A DNA stretch of 64,000 nt from Ampullaceana balthica (taxonomy: Eukaryota; Mollusca; Gastropoda; Lymnaeidae): positions 2,420,813 to 2,484,812 of the forward strand of contig CALYLW010000038.1 in assembly GCA_944989445.1 (NCBI GenBank). The letters are read 5' to 3'. A program made the position numbers and the translations under genes. The notes under the pieces were generated by a model that worked only from the letters and a program-made list of their open reading frames with translations, ran no database searches and was not told where the DNA came from. Below are positions 1 through 12,639 of this stretch, one piece after another (position 1 is the first letter of the stretch; the number at the start of each line of letters is the position of its first letter).

Positions 1-565
<565 letters not shown>

Positions 566-2450
566 TCAGTTCCAGTACCTATTTTTGAAACATTTGTCCC
601 GGTCCTGTGCTGCCCTTTGAGAGTCGCTGAATGACAGGCCGGTCCACTCTTTGATATCGTCCTCCCATCTTTTCTTTTGTCTGCCTCTTTTCCTTCCTCC
701 CTGGACTGTGCCTTGCAATATAGTTTTTGCGAGACCTCTATTTCTTGTCACGTGTCCGTACCATCGTAATTTCCTCTTTTTAATTGATGTGAGTAGGTTC
801 TCGTAGGGGCCAATGACAGTACTTATTGTGTTGCGGACCACTTCGTTTGTGATGTGCGCTGTGTAGGGGATGTTCAATATCTTTCTGAAACATCTCATCT
901 CCAGCGCATTGATTCTTCTTTGGAGGTCTGCAGTGAGCGTCCAAGCCTCACAACCATACAAAAAGACCAACATCGCCAGAGAGCGCATTAGCCGGATCTT
1001 TGTTCTCAGGGAGAGCTTCTTACTTTGCCAGATATGCTTTAATTTACTCAATGCTGCCATTGTTTGGGCTAATCTGGCAAGAATTTCTGGCTTTGAGCCT
1101 TCGTCGGATATTATGGCCCCTAGATATTTGAAGGTGGAGACTTCTTCGAGTTTTTGCCCGTTTATACGAATCTCACTTGTAAATTTACTATTTGCCATGA
1201 CCTTGGTCTTTTCTGCATTGATTTCCATGCCGCACGCCTTTGTTGTTTTCTCTAGCTTTGCGAGGAATTCTTTTAGTTCGTCCTCGCTACCAGCTAGGCC
1301 GTCAATGTCATCGGCGAAGCGTAGGTTGGTTATACTTCTCCCTCAGATGCTGACTGTTCCGACATGGTATTCTAGCACATCTGTCATGATCCTTTCAAGG
1401 AAGAGGTTGAAGAGGATGGGGGAAAGTAGACATCCTTGTCTGACACCAACAGTGGTCTTGAACCAATCTCCCAGCTTGCTGTTGAAGAGTACTGCGCTGG
1501 TTGCTCTGTTGTAAAGGTTCTTGATCACCTCAATGAGGTTTGCATTTATGTTGACTTTGTGCATAGTTGCCCACAGTGCCGCATGCCACACTCTGTCGAA
1601 CGCTTTTTAAAAGTCTATAAAGACATGATAGAGGTCACTCTGGTGTTGAAGATGTTTTTCACAGAGAACTCGCAGGTTAAAGATTTGCTACGTTGTGCTT
1701 CTTCCTGCTCTGAAGCCCGCCTGCTCTTCTGAAATGATTTCTCTGCTTGTGGTTTCAGTCTGTTCAATATGATCATAAACATGACTTTGCTGGGGTGACT
1801 AATCAGGCTGATTGTAAGGTAGTTCTGACAGATCTGTAGATTACCATTTTTTGGGAGCGTGATAACCAGCGATTGCGTCCAGGGGGTTGGCCATTTTCCT
1901 GTCTGCCAGATCTTGTTGCACATGTTAGTTAGGATGTTTATTACGGGGTTACCTCCTGCTTGAATCAGTTCACCCGGAATGTTGTCCGCTCCAGCTGATT
2001 TCCCCTTCTTCAATTTTTGTACAACCAGCTCCACCTCGTCGCGGAGAATAGAATGCATGTCAGTGTTAGTTGACTTTGGGCAGTTGAGCACTGACTCATC
2101 GCCTTTGGAGTCTTCATTGAACTGCTCAGAACAGTATTCGGTCCATCTTCTGAGTATTTCTTGTTCTTCTGTGATACATTTTGCGGATTTATCTTGTATG
2201 GTTGAGATACGACCTTGTTTGGTGAATGTCAAGTCTTTAACAATTTTGTAAGCCTTTCTTGAATTGTTCCTTAGTAGATTTTCATCGATGTCAGAGCATT
2301 GTTGTTCTATCCATTCCTTTTTTATTTTTACCATATCTTTCCTGATCTTTTAATTGATTTCTCTGTATCTGGGTACTCCTTCTGCAGTATTCTTTACGCA
2401 CTTAAGTTTTCTTCTTTCATCGCATAGTTCCAGAATATTAGAGAATATTG
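566..2450 (-). pseudogene. Decayed non-LTR retrotransposon reverse transcriptase (LINE), 5'-truncated
   Basis: Read on the minus strand, this is the reverse transcriptase half of a non-LTR retrotransposon. Starting at about 2450 there is a K/R-rich linker (ELCDERRKLK) and a stretch with NNSRKAYKIVKDLT, then the fingers (KKGKSAGADNIPGELIQ), then VRQGCLLSPILFNLF near 1420. The catalytic box is RFADD near 1310-1320. After it come the thumb and a typical C-terminal tail (FKYLGAI, LYGCEAWTLT, RRINALEMRCFRKIL, LRWYGHV, RWEDDIKEWTG). The frame changes at least twice (about 1600-1740 and 1320-1350), so no functional product is possible. The endonuclease domain is missing, as expected for a 5'-truncated insertion. 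I do not assign a clade. Confidence 0.9.
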
Positions 2451-2572
2451 TTAGCTACAATAGTCATAAAGTACAACTTGGCAGACAAGTTATGTGTTTC
2501 AATAAAAATTATAATGTATGAATAACTCAACACACCTTTCCCATATACATAGATATGTAATTATGAAAAAAG

Positions 2573-3394
2573 TAGAGCTGTTAACGATTAATTTAAATTT
2601 AATAATTAACTTCTGAAAAATTAACGATTAATTAATCATTAATTTCGATTAAAGCCAAAAATTGAAATTTATGGTATCATAAGTAATATTTATTAAAATA
2701 CTTGTCGAAAATCGAAATAACACTGGAATGACTACTTTATATGACATCTTTTAACCAACAACAAAAATAGGCAAGTGTATTGACATTATTTGGTTCAAGT
2801 GATGAACGGGTCTTATTGACAATATAACCAGCCGAGCTGAACAATCGTTTATATAGCTTTAGATTATCTCAGCTGAAGTTTCCTATACCGTAGTGGATCT
2901 TTTGTTTGCAGATGATATGTAGGCGAAGTGTTAGAACTATGGTAGCAATGTTCCCTTTAAGCAGCGCGGCTGCGCAGATATTTGACCGACACCACGCAGG
3001 AGGTTAGAATCACCGCGCAGCAAATTTGGTAAAATATTGCACACAAAATGGACGTTGTGCAACTTTGCACACGAGTTTTTTTAAACTTTGCACACGGACC
3101 AACGAAGCTTAGACTTAGAGGCTCAAATGGAACATTGCATGGTAGACAAACGATTTCTCTCAATGGACACAATGAACTTTATCAACATTTTGAACATTCA
3201 CGTCAGTCAATAGTTTAAAACCAAAATCTTCGTGTAATCGTCCGGAAAATAGTTTATATTTATCGGCCGAAATATTTTACTTTTTGACTTCCAGTACATT
3301 TATAAGTGGTGGGTCTATTAATCGTTATAAAAATTTAATCGTTACAATTTTTAACGATTAATCGAGAAATTAATCGTTAATTTCCGAAGCCCTA
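2573..3394. mobile_element. Non-autonomous hAT-type MITE with TAGAGCTG ends
   Basis: Inverted termini, TAGAGCTGTTAACGATTAAT at the left and the complement of TAGGGCTTCGGAAATTAACG at the right, bound an AT-rich body without a transposase. The flanking octamers are GAAAAAAG (2565-2572) and GAAAAACG (3395-3402), a 7/8 match to an 8-bp target-site duplication. The TARNG-like ends and 8-bp duplication fit the hAT superfamily. A related element lies at 20386-20815. Confidence 0.7.
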
Positions 3395-4459
3395 GAAAAA
3401 CGTATTAACAATTCTATGAACGTAATGAAAGCAAATCATTGTTTAATGTAAAGACTTGTACTCTAATACCTGCAGTATGTGTTCATCATTCCGAGGATTA
3501 TCGTACTACTTGGTTTTGCTTGACTGCAGTGCCTTATGGTTAACTTATCGAAATCCACACACTAAAAGTCTTGTTCACGCTTTGATTGGTGACGTCTGCT
3601 AATTTATTGACGTTGGGCTTTTACGTTTTCAGACATCATCTCATTGTTTTTTTTTGGGTGACATAAAACTTTTGGGACGTGTTAAAAATAATCGATCTGT
3701 AAACATGTCTTATCCCCTAACCCCCTAATGAAGTTTATAATTGCGTGTAAGTCGTGCATCGAGTTTTTCGGAACACACTTGTCGGCAGAGATGTCCAACT
3801 AGAGTCATGAGTTTTTTTAGATAAGGGTCAGTGGGTTGGATATCATTGGATACTTTTTCCTGCCACCGATCTGTCAGAAGTTGTGAGATTTAAATCTGCA
3901 TGCATCAAAACGATCCTAGGATAATTAACTTTTGAAATGTTTGTTTTTTAAGTGGAAATTTCTTTGACTCGTTTTTGATTATGGCCCTACCTGCAGTAAA
4001 TTCTTTGTTGCGGTCAATACTAGGTAGGTAGTTGGGTCACTTTTTCCCTGCGGATAGAAAATATGTAAGTTTGCTAGGAGTTTATAATAGGTGGGAGTTT
4101 TTATACAATAAATACGTTCATATTAATGCTGCCAAATTTTCTTTAAATAAATATCATAATTATTTGTACTTTAAAATAAGCAATAGCAGAACAACTAGAG
4201 CTGATATGGGAAAATATTGCCATTTTTAGATTTAATGTTTGAAATATAAATAGAAACATTTCTAACACAAGTGTTAAATTTTTGTTTTGGCCATAGACAT
4301 TATTTTCATTGAATTGGAAATTACTAATTAGGTGCTAAGATTTCAAAATGTAAAAATTTTAAATTAAAAAAATAAAATAATCGTAAAACAATTTACATAA
4401 CTCTGTATTTACTGGTCTTTTTCGAACTTCTTTTTTTTTGTTTGATACTCGCAACGTAG
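3395..4459. other. Upstream region or intron of the DUF229 gene
   Basis: AT-rich sequence without a supported coding region. It immediately precedes the DUF229 coding exon and ends in a pyrimidine-rich tract (about 4425-4443). It therefore probably contains an intron and, further upstream, an unlocated 5' exon or promoter. Confidence 0.4.
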
Positions 4460-6483
4460 ACAGATCTTTTCCAAAAGCTTTGCTGTTGATGGTGATGGTG
4501 ACACCTTTGGTGATCTACTTCATGACCCAGCAGACTGACCTTATCTACGTCACTGGTAAAACACCACAAGAGTCACTCAAACTAACCGTCAGTCGATTCT
4601 GGCAGAACCTGAACTTTGGGGTGATGGAAACATTGGGTGTCCAAACCTCCAATTCAACCAGCGATGAAACTGACGACATTAGCTTGCTGCAGTGCGTTTT
4701 CCCACACGTCAACCCCTACGATAAGGAGGTTATGAAGATGTCGGGTCTCAAGAAGAAGACGCTGACCTGCGTTGGCCACTCCCCGGATTTGACTTACCTG
4801 GCCGGGGCCAAGCTGGTCGTCAATAAAACGAAGGTCAAGGAATTTTACGGCGAAGACAATGTTATCTGTAAGTACCAAGAAATATTTCGGAAAAACCACG
4901 ATGACCTAAAAGCGTATTTCGGTAATTGGAGTGTTTCTTTTGAGGAAGAGATGGAGCTACCAAACACTACCGAGTTTATCCGTGTCATATGTTATAACAG
5001 CTCCGGAAAGAATATCTCCAATACCTACCATGACATCATTCCCAGACGGAAAGAATTTGACGAGCTTTACTCCATACTTTTAAAGAAAAGAGATAACCTA
5101 TCATCGCCGAAAGAGTCGCTTAGTGTTATTATGATCGGGTTCGACGGCGTTTCCAGGTATCACTTTCTTAGGTCGATGCCGAAAACATACAGATTTTTAA
5201 TGAACGATCTCGGCTCCTTCGACATGGCCATGCACACTCAGATGGGGAAGGACACATTCGAAAACTACCTCGGCATCCTCACGGGAGAGTCGTATCAAAA
5301 CACAAAGAGATGGTGGGACTTCTCCAAGTTCATCGACGCCTTCGATCTGATCTGGCAGTCGTTTGAGAAGGCCGGGTATCGAACCCTGTACACCGAGGAC
5401 AACCCGACTGGCACTGGTTTCCACTACAAGAAGAAGGGATTTATGTTAAGGCCGACTTTCTATTGCAGTCGCCCGATTACTTTAGCGATTAGATATGATC
5501 CGGAGATTTTCAAAGCCAGTTATCACTGCGTTGGAAATGAGCCGGAATTGGTTTTTCACACCAATTATGTTAAAAGGTTTTTCGACGCTTTCCCCGACAG
5601 CCCACTTTTTTCATTCACCTTTCTGACAAAACTAACGCATGACGAAATGTCGAATCTCAAGATGGTGGATGATCATCTCTTGAATATTTACAAAGAATAT
5701 CAAAGTCTTGGACATCTGAACAGAACGCTACTGATAACGTTTTCGGACCACGGACCTAGAACAGGATCGATTAGATCCAGTTTTAACGGCATGGTCGAAA
5801 GTCGAACACCGTACGCTATCTTTACATTACCGAAATGGTTTCTTGAAAAGTACCCGGATGTTGCTAACAATTTACAAACCAACACTGGGCGGCTAACTAC
5901 TCATTTCGATACTCACGCTACGTTACAAGATCTAATGTACTTCAAGAGTACCGGGGAAATTCCCCTGAAACCAAGTAAACATGGAATCAGCCTCTTTCGG
6001 GAAATTCCTAAAAACAGAACCTGTGAGGATATTCCCATACCACCAGAGTTTTGTCTGTGTAACCAGAAGGCCATGGAAACTATTGATGTCAATTCTCACC
6101 TAGCAAAGACACTTGCAGATAAAGTTATGGTTTCGTTATCTTCAAAAATTAACACAACGCTATGTTCAAATTTGAAGATCGATAAAATTCTCCAAGTCAC
6201 ACTGACGAAATTGACCAAGGTTCTCTCGAAGGAGAGCAAAGCCAAACAATTATTTAAAGTCCGTGTGCAAACTGTTCCAGGAAACGGTATCTTCGAGGCC
6301 ACCGTTTTCGTCCAAACCGATAAGGGCAAACTGGTGAATTCTACCGTCAAAGCGAGTAGTGTGGATGTCGGCGAAGTTATAGAGAGAATGAACATGTACC
6401 GAGGCCAAGCAGAGTGCGTGAAAGACGCTAATCAGCGACTTTACTGTTATTGTAAGGTTCCTTTTGAGAAAGAGGATGAATAG
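4460..6483 (+). CDS. DUF229 family protein (sulfatase/alkaline-phosphatase-like), 3' coding exon
   Basis: One open frame to the TAG at 6481 encodes about 670 residues of a DUF229 (Pfam PF02995) protein. This family has the alkaline-phosphatase/sulfatase fold and is extracellular or a type II membrane protein; its substrate is unknown. Numbering from the codon at 4438: a hydrophobic signal anchor at about 14-29; CVFPHV with conserved cysteines at about 86-111; IMIGFDGVSR at 231-240 with candidate metal-binding D236; KDTFENY at 271-277; YTEDNPTGTGFHY at 318-330; FSDHGPR at 435-441 (D437/H438); a Cys-rich segment CEDIPIPPEFCLC from 529. Many N-x-S/T sequons are present. No ATG opens the frame (4438 is TTG), and the first in-frame ATG is 4489. 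A pyrimidine tract followed by AG at 4458-4459 or 4462-4463 suggests a splice acceptor and an upstream exon. The pseudogene copies have an AG acceptor at the same place. Family certain; start uncertain. Confidence 0.9.
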
Positions 6484-6961
6484 ATGAATTGGAATTTAAG
6501 TAAATTAATATTTCTGGACTATATGAGACAATGTGTAAAAAAAACAACAACATGGGTATAAGTTCTGAATATCATTAAACATTGATACCCATCAACTGCA
6601 TGATAAAGATGAGTTTTAAATTTCGTGGCTGAAATTAAAGAATCATTGCCGAAAATTTAGAGATCTCCCCAAAGTATTATTGATATCTAAATTCAATTTT
6701 ATGTTAACGAGTTTATAGTTCGTTATTGATAGTTTAATACACGATTTATCATCTTATAATTTAAATACCACTCTACTTTACAACAGCGACTGCATTGTCG
6801 TTTTGTTTGAACATTAATAATTGAACAATAATTATATGTATTTCGTTGTCAAATGCCCAATTTTTTGGTATAAGTAGAATTAATGGCATTGTAAACTATT
6901 GTACTCTATGCACTTTCTCAAAAATCTATTACTCAACATAGGCCTACAGTTATTAAGAAAA
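6484..6961. other. 3' flank of the DUF229 gene
   Basis: AT-rich sequence without coding content. A possible poly(A) signal, ATTAAA, is at 6574-6579, about 90 bases after the stop codon. Nothing else is recognised. Confidence 0.4.
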
Positions 6962-7110
6962 TCTAATATATAAAGCTCAGTTGGTGTTTGTATCTTTGTT
7001 GTATCTTTGTATGTTTGTATGTTTGTATGTTTCACTTTTCGACTTTCTGTTAGACAGCCACGGAAAAACCAAATGACGGACGGGGACCAAATTTGGCAGG
7101 ACGGTTCCTT
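6962..7110 (+). mobile_element. Helitron-like 5' end (dispersed repeat)
   Basis: The sequence starts TCTAATATATAAAGCTCAGT directly after an A and continues with GTTTGTAT/CTTTGTATG short repeats. TC following A, with an AT-rich TATATAA start, is the usual form of a Helitron 5' terminus. The same sequence occurs inverted at about 18757-18888, with nearly matching bases through the conserved CCAAATGACGGACGGGGACC portion, so this is a dispersed family. I do not see the matching 3' hairpin-CTRR end for this copy. Confidence 0.45.
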
Positions 7111-8520
7111 TTACCCTGAAGGTGGTTTTAAGTTAGTTTTTGTAATTGTCCCTTTTGCCCGAATGCCGTAAATTAAAAAATCAGAAAATGCAGCGACAAA
7201 GAATAAAAAATTTAACCTCATTTCTGTATTGAACAAATTTACGCGGACGTTCAAATGCCGTTCAAAGCGAGTTACTTTTGGTGACGTTTTTTCCCCCCCA
7301 ATACTTTATTTTCAGCGGTGCGCATTCAAAAAATATTATAATGTCTAATTACGGTGCGCACATTTTCGTGTACGCTTCATAATTTGAGCTGTGTAGTACA
7401 AAGAATTGTCTTTTTTTTTACTGTTACTTTCTATATATTAGATAGACACGTAAACATATTTAATTACAACTGCCACACGATGCATTAGATTTAATTGTTT
7501 ACACGTTTAAATTTAATTGCGAATTTGTTTTAATTATTTTCTGTTCCATAACTCGACATTTAATAAAAACCTATTTATGTAATAATTGTGTCAGTATTTT
7601 TTTCAAGGCTTCATTTTTAGCGGTGCGCGTTCTAAAATCTTTTATCGCCTGATTACTGTGCGCACATTTTAGTGTACGCATCTTAAATTTAGCTGTGTCC
7701 TATTAATATAAAATTTATATTTAGTTTGTCTTTTACATAAGCTATTGTTTTTTACATAACCCAGAGGCGTAACTAGGTTTTTTGCGCCCTAGGAAAATTT
7801 ATTTTCGGCGCCCTTGATAAATTGACAAGTTTCAGCTTTGCGATTTTTTCATTTGTTAGAAAAAATAATTGAATTTCTCTTATTTTATTTCTGATTTATG
7901 ACAATTATTACGTAGTCTGACAGTGACAGCCATACAACGTGAATATAAAAATGCATAAGACAGGAACAATACTAATTTGCAGTTAGTTATTTACTAGATA
8001 ATACTAATAATACCAAATAAATTGGTGGATAAAACGGGATGTTTTTGCGTTAATAAAGAATACAGCAAAACTTGAAATTAACAAGTATTATAAATAAAAA
8101 CATTAGTGTCAATGTGTCATACTCATTATCTCATACATAACGATAGAAACTCACAATTAAAAGTAAATTTAAATAACACGCAGCTCAGCACTTCAGTTAG
8201 CTGAAGTATTGGCGTGTTGCTAATACAGTCAGACCTCTCTAAGTCGTATTGACCTGTTGTTAATACGGTCGGACCTCTCTAAGTCGAACACAAGGGGGAA
8301 AAAATTCCACTTACGGAGTTTTCTAGTATAAAATATTTATTAGTAAAATAGATACATTAAATTATGGTATTCACTGTGTTTAAAACCTGGAATTATTAGG
8401 ATGGCTTGTTAACGACGCTTTTGTAGAATCATGAGAACATTTCTTGGTTGGCTGGAGTGATTGAAAAAAAATGAATGATTTAATTGGCCAATGATAGATA
8501 ATTGATCCCCGAGACCAGTG
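7111..8520. other. Interspersed repeats; no gene seen
   Basis: A roughly 100-base segment occurs twice in direct orientation (about 7305-7400 and 7610-7705), each with GCGGTGCGC, GTGCGCACATTTT, GTGTACGC and AGCTGTG in the same order. At 7763 there is a hAT-like terminus (CAGAGGCGTAACTAGG) without a visible partner. A 50-base repeat (GACCTCTCTAAGTCG) occurs twice near 8230-8290. No coding region is supported. Confidence 0.5.
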
Positions 8521-9255
8521 TTGTAACCAACTCACAGACTGCGTGGCTGCATGTAACCAACTCACAGACTGCGTAGCTGGATGCAATCAACTCACTGACT
8601 GCGTGACTGGATGCAACAACTCACAGACTGCGTGGCTGGATGCAACAACTCACAGACTGCGTGGCTGCATGTAACCAACTCACAGACTGCGTGGCTGGAT
8701 GCAACCAACTCACTGACTGCGTGGCTGGATGCAACCAACTCACAGACTGCGTGGCTGGATGCAACAACTCACAGACTGCGTGGCTGGATGCAACAACTCA
8801 CAGACTGCGTGGCTGGATGCAACAACTCACAGACTGCGTGGCTGGATGCAAAAACTCACAGACTGCGTGGCTGGATGCAACAACTCACAGACTGCGCGGC
8901 TGGATGCAACCAACTCACAGACTGCGTGGCTGGATGCAACAACTCACAGGCTGCGTGGCTGGATGCAACAACTCACAGACTGCGTGGCTTGATACAACAA
9001 CTCACAGACTGCGTGGCTGGATGCAACAACTCACAGACTGCGTGGCTGGATGCAACAACTCACAGACTGCGCGGCTGGATACAACCAACTCACAGACTGC
9101 GTGGCTGGATGCAACAACTCACAGGCTGCGTGGCTGGATGCAACAACTCACAGACTGCGTGGCTTGATACAACAACTCACAGACTGCGTGGCTGGATGCA
9201 ACAACTCACAGACTGCGTGGCTGGATGCAACCAACTCACAGACTGCGTAGCTGCA
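8521..9255. repeat. Minisatellite with 29-31 bp units (CAACTCACAGACTGCGTGGC...)
   Basis: About 25 head-to-tail units begin CAACTCACAGACTGCGTGGC and end TGGATGCAA, with an extra C or CA in some copies (29-31 bp). Point variants include GCGCGG for GCGTGG, AGGCTGC for AGACTGC, and TTGATAC for TGGATGC. The last two recur as linked blocks (about 8940-9070 and 9110-9180), showing duplication of several units at once. Open frames through the array are by-products of the repeat. Confidence 0.95.
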
Positions 9256-9994
9256 GAGACTCCAAGTACATGCCTGAACCTAACATGGCATTTTGGGGTA
9301 AAAACATATAAGACCCCCGAAATAGGGTCTAAAACATGGCTTAAATTAATTTCTGATATTAGTAATCCATTAATAAATGATTGTTGAATAGAGAAAAAAT
9401 ACCAAAAATGTTGTTAGTGCTTGTGAGTTAATGGGATGATGTTTGCCGAACATTGATGAAATTACGTTTTCCATTTTAATTTTATTTGGTATATTTTTTA
9501 GTTGTGAAAATATATCTAGGAATATCTTCAAGTTTTTACATTTTTTTATATGCAGTACGACACGTAATGGCAGTGATTTATATGGAATATGTCTTCAAGA
9601 TTATATGCAAGTTACACGCATGCGCACACACACACAACAACAACTAAAAAAACGTATTTCTTTATTTAGCTTTTTATTCGTGACCATGTCACACTCACAC
9701 ACACATACAACAACTTGGAATGTCACAACCCGTCTCAGATACGGTGTGATCGCGCGAGTGACATCGATAGTCAGGGATTTAACAATCTAATGAAAATAGG
9801 CGTTACATCGTCAAGGATTGACCAGTCCAATGAATATAGGCGTAACATCTGTAGTCAAGGATATATGTCTGCATCCATTCAGCAGTATTTTCGTATGTGT
9901 GACACGAGATGTTGTTTTGCTGGAAGGGGGGTGGATTCGGAAAGAACAAGATAATTTACTTATTCAAAACAGTTTAATATTGAAATATATTTTG
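9256..9994. other. Gene-free stretch with a short duplicated motif
   Basis: No supported gene. There is CA-rich simple sequence near 9620-9640 and 9700. A unit of about 45-50 bases containing TAGGCGT and CATCGTCAAGGATT/CTGTAGTCAAGGAT is repeated about three times between 9755 and 9870. The short open frames here overlap these repeats and match nothing I know. Confidence 0.4.
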
Positions 9995-10310
9995 ACGGAA
10001 TAAGGAGAAGGCTGGACATGTTTTGAGTGAATAATGAGTCGGCTGGACATGTTTTGAGGGAATAATGAGTCGGCTGGACATGTTTTGAGGGAATAATGAG
10101 TCGGCTGGACATGTTTTGAGGGAATAATGAGTCGGCTGGACATGTTTTGAGGGAATAATGAGTCTGCTGGACATGTTTTGAGGGAATAATGAGTCTGCTG
10201 GACATGTTTTGAGGGAATAATGAGTCGGCTGGACATGTTTTGAGGTAATAATGAGTTGGCTGGACATGTTTTGAGTGAATAATGAGACGGCTGGAAATGT
10301 TTTGAAACTA
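9995..10310. repeat. 31-bp minisatellite (GAATAATGAGTCGGCTGGAC...)
   Basis: About ten tandem units begin GAATAATGAGTCGGCTGGAC and continue with ATGTTTTGAGG. Variants are GTCTG for GTCGG in two adjacent copies, and TAGAATAATG/TTGAGTG at the edges. Minus-strand open frames through it are repeat artefacts. Confidence 0.95.
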
Positions 10311-10487
10311 AGAAGGAGACGGGGCCTTGAACGTATGGGGTGAAGGAGGCAGGCGTCTTGTAAGCTTTAGACTAAGAAATAATTAACTTTAAAAACACTT
10401 TTTAAAAACTAGTCTTATATTAAAAATGCACTAATTATCTACTTTTTAGTCTACGCATTTTACAGTAAGTGCAAAGCCAGCTTACCT

Positions 10488-12297
10488 TTTGACTATAAAT
10501 CCCTTTATATGAGACATAACTAAAAGTAGTGATTATGTTCAAACGCGACATTTACAGACTGAAACAGAATTATCTCCCCTGGTTTTTATCTCCCCTGGGC
10601 GCAGAGGCGGTAGGGGGTGTGAACAGTGACGGTCGGCGTCAACGCGTGAACTAGGCACGTGAAAAAATTATATAAACAAATAGTTGGACGGACGGTTCCG
10701 AGTAAACTTACAAAGCAAGCAATTAAAGACTAGTAAATAAAACAAACCCGTAAAAACAAAGTTTTTGACTATAAATCCCTTATATATGAGACATAACTAA
10801 CAGTATTGATTATTTTCAAACATTTACAGACTGAATCTGTCTTAATTCAAGTTTGCTTCATAACCCTTGGGGGGGGGAGGGTGAGAGGGGAAAAGTATGG
10901 TCACCGATTCGCTTGACCGAGCTCAGCGTGACACGTAAAATGTAAACAAAAGTGCCCCGGCGCTTCGACGGGTCGGCTCAACGTGTCAACTCAAAATTTC
11001 ACGTGGGAAAAAAACAATAACAAACCGTGAATTTGAATTACATACCTCATATAAGGATAAACTAAAAATGCATTAATTTAATTACGGTACGTTCGATCGA
11101 TCTGAAATTTTGATACGATGCATTGTTAGGTTAGACGGGTCCGTGTGCCAAATTTCAGCTGCTCGATCGGATCACGCAAAGTGGGTCATTTTCGACTTTT
11201 GTTTTTCCGCCCGCCCATGAGATGACGACAGACAGACAGAGAGAGAGAGACAGAGACGGCGGTGAAGTTAATATAAGGGATTTAAAAAACAAACCCGTAA
11301 AAACAAAGTTTTTGACTATAAATCCCTTATATATGAGACATAACTAACAGTATTGATTATTTTCAAACGCTAAAAACATTGACAGACTGACACCGAGTGA
11401 TGTCCCTTGTCTTTAATAAATGGGGGTGGGACGTGAGGGGGTGTCGGCACGACGGTCGGCGTCAACTCAAACTCACGTGGAAGTGGAAGAAAAAAACAAT
11501 AACAAACAGTGAATTTGAATTACATACCTCATATAAGGATAAACTAAAAATGCATTAATTTAATTACGGTACGATCGAACGATCTGAAATTTTGATAATA
11601 TGCATTGTTAGGTTAGTCTGATCCGTGTGCCAAATTTCAGCTCGATCGGATCACTGGAAATGGGTCATTTTTGACTTTTCTTTTTCCGCCCGCCCAGCCC
11701 ATGAGATGATAAGAGAGATGATGAGATGACGACAGAGACGGCCGCGAAGTTAATATAAGGGATTTAATAAAACAAACCCGTAAAAACAAAGTTCTTGACT
11801 ATAAATCCCTTATATATGAGACATAACTAACAGTATTGATTATTTTCAAACATTTACAGACTGAATCTGTCTTAACTCAAGTTTGCTTCATAACCCTGAG
11901 GGTGAGAGGGGAAAAGTCTGGTCACCGATTCGCTTGTTGGAGCGCAGCGTGACACGTAAAATGTAAACAAAAGTGCCCCGGCGCTTCGACGGGTCGCCTC
12001 AACGCGTCAATTCAAAATTTCCCACGTGGGAAAAAAACAATAACAAACCGTGAATTTGAATTACATACCTCATATAAGGATAAACTAAAAATGCATTAAT
12101 TTAATTACGGTACGTTCGATCGATCTGATATTTTGATACGATGCATTGTTAGGTTAGACGGGTCCGTGTGCCAAATTTCAGCTCGATCCGATCACGGGAA
12201 GTGGGTCATTTTCGACTTTTGTTTTTCCGCCCGCCCGCCCAGCCCATGAGATGACGACAGAGACGGCCGCGAAGTTAATATAAGGGATTTAAAAAAG
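10488..12297 (-). repeat. Head-to-tail array of a ~0.5 kb repeat element
   Basis: About three complete units (about 10764-11284, 11310-11766, 11796-12290) and a partial one from 10488 are tandemly arranged. Each opens with GACTATAAATCCCTTATATA, carries a central ACTAAAAATGCATTAATTTA and CCAAATTTCAGCTCGATC, and closes with TTAATATAAGGGATTTA. The ends are inverted (AAATCCCTTATAT / ATATAAGGGATTT). Joints carry AACCCGTAAAAACAAAGTT. The opposite-strand relatives are at 57706-59165, 60075-60535 and 15587-16470. No coding region is seen; it behaves as a tandem-prone non-autonomous element. Confidence 0.8.
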
Positions 12298-12639
12298 CCG
12301 TATAGGGATGTAAAGAATACAGAGGGAGTTGGTGAACGGCTCTGTAAAGTGCTTGAATTCACACCCCAATCTATAAGAAATAAGAAGTGTTAGGCGCATG
12401 CATTAGACACAATTTTAAAAGTTTCGTTTTACAAGCATTTCCATGACAGTGTTCTTCAATGCCAGCCTCACTTAATTTACGACCTCTAATCAATCCAAAA
12501 ACTGTTATCTCTGATACCAAACTTTTCTTTTACATCGTCACAATTAATACAAAATATATCAAAACTTTAGTCATTAATATTTCTGACAAAAATAAAACTG
12601 CCGTTATTTATAACTAAAAATGCCAAACTTTCCTGTACC

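Noticed and set aside
870..1514. 214-residue plus-strand frame
   Set aside because: Antisense shadow of the LINE reverse transcriptase.
8611..9387. 258-residue plus-strand open frame with LTDCVAGCNNSQTAWLD-like repeats
   Set aside because: It is a read-through of the 29-31 bp minisatellite. Unit length is not a multiple of 3 and several overlapping frames are equally open.
9960..10267. Three overlapping minus-strand frames with SRLIIPSKHVQ repeats
   Set aside because: All are frames of the 31-bp minisatellite. No start context, domain or flanking coding sequence.
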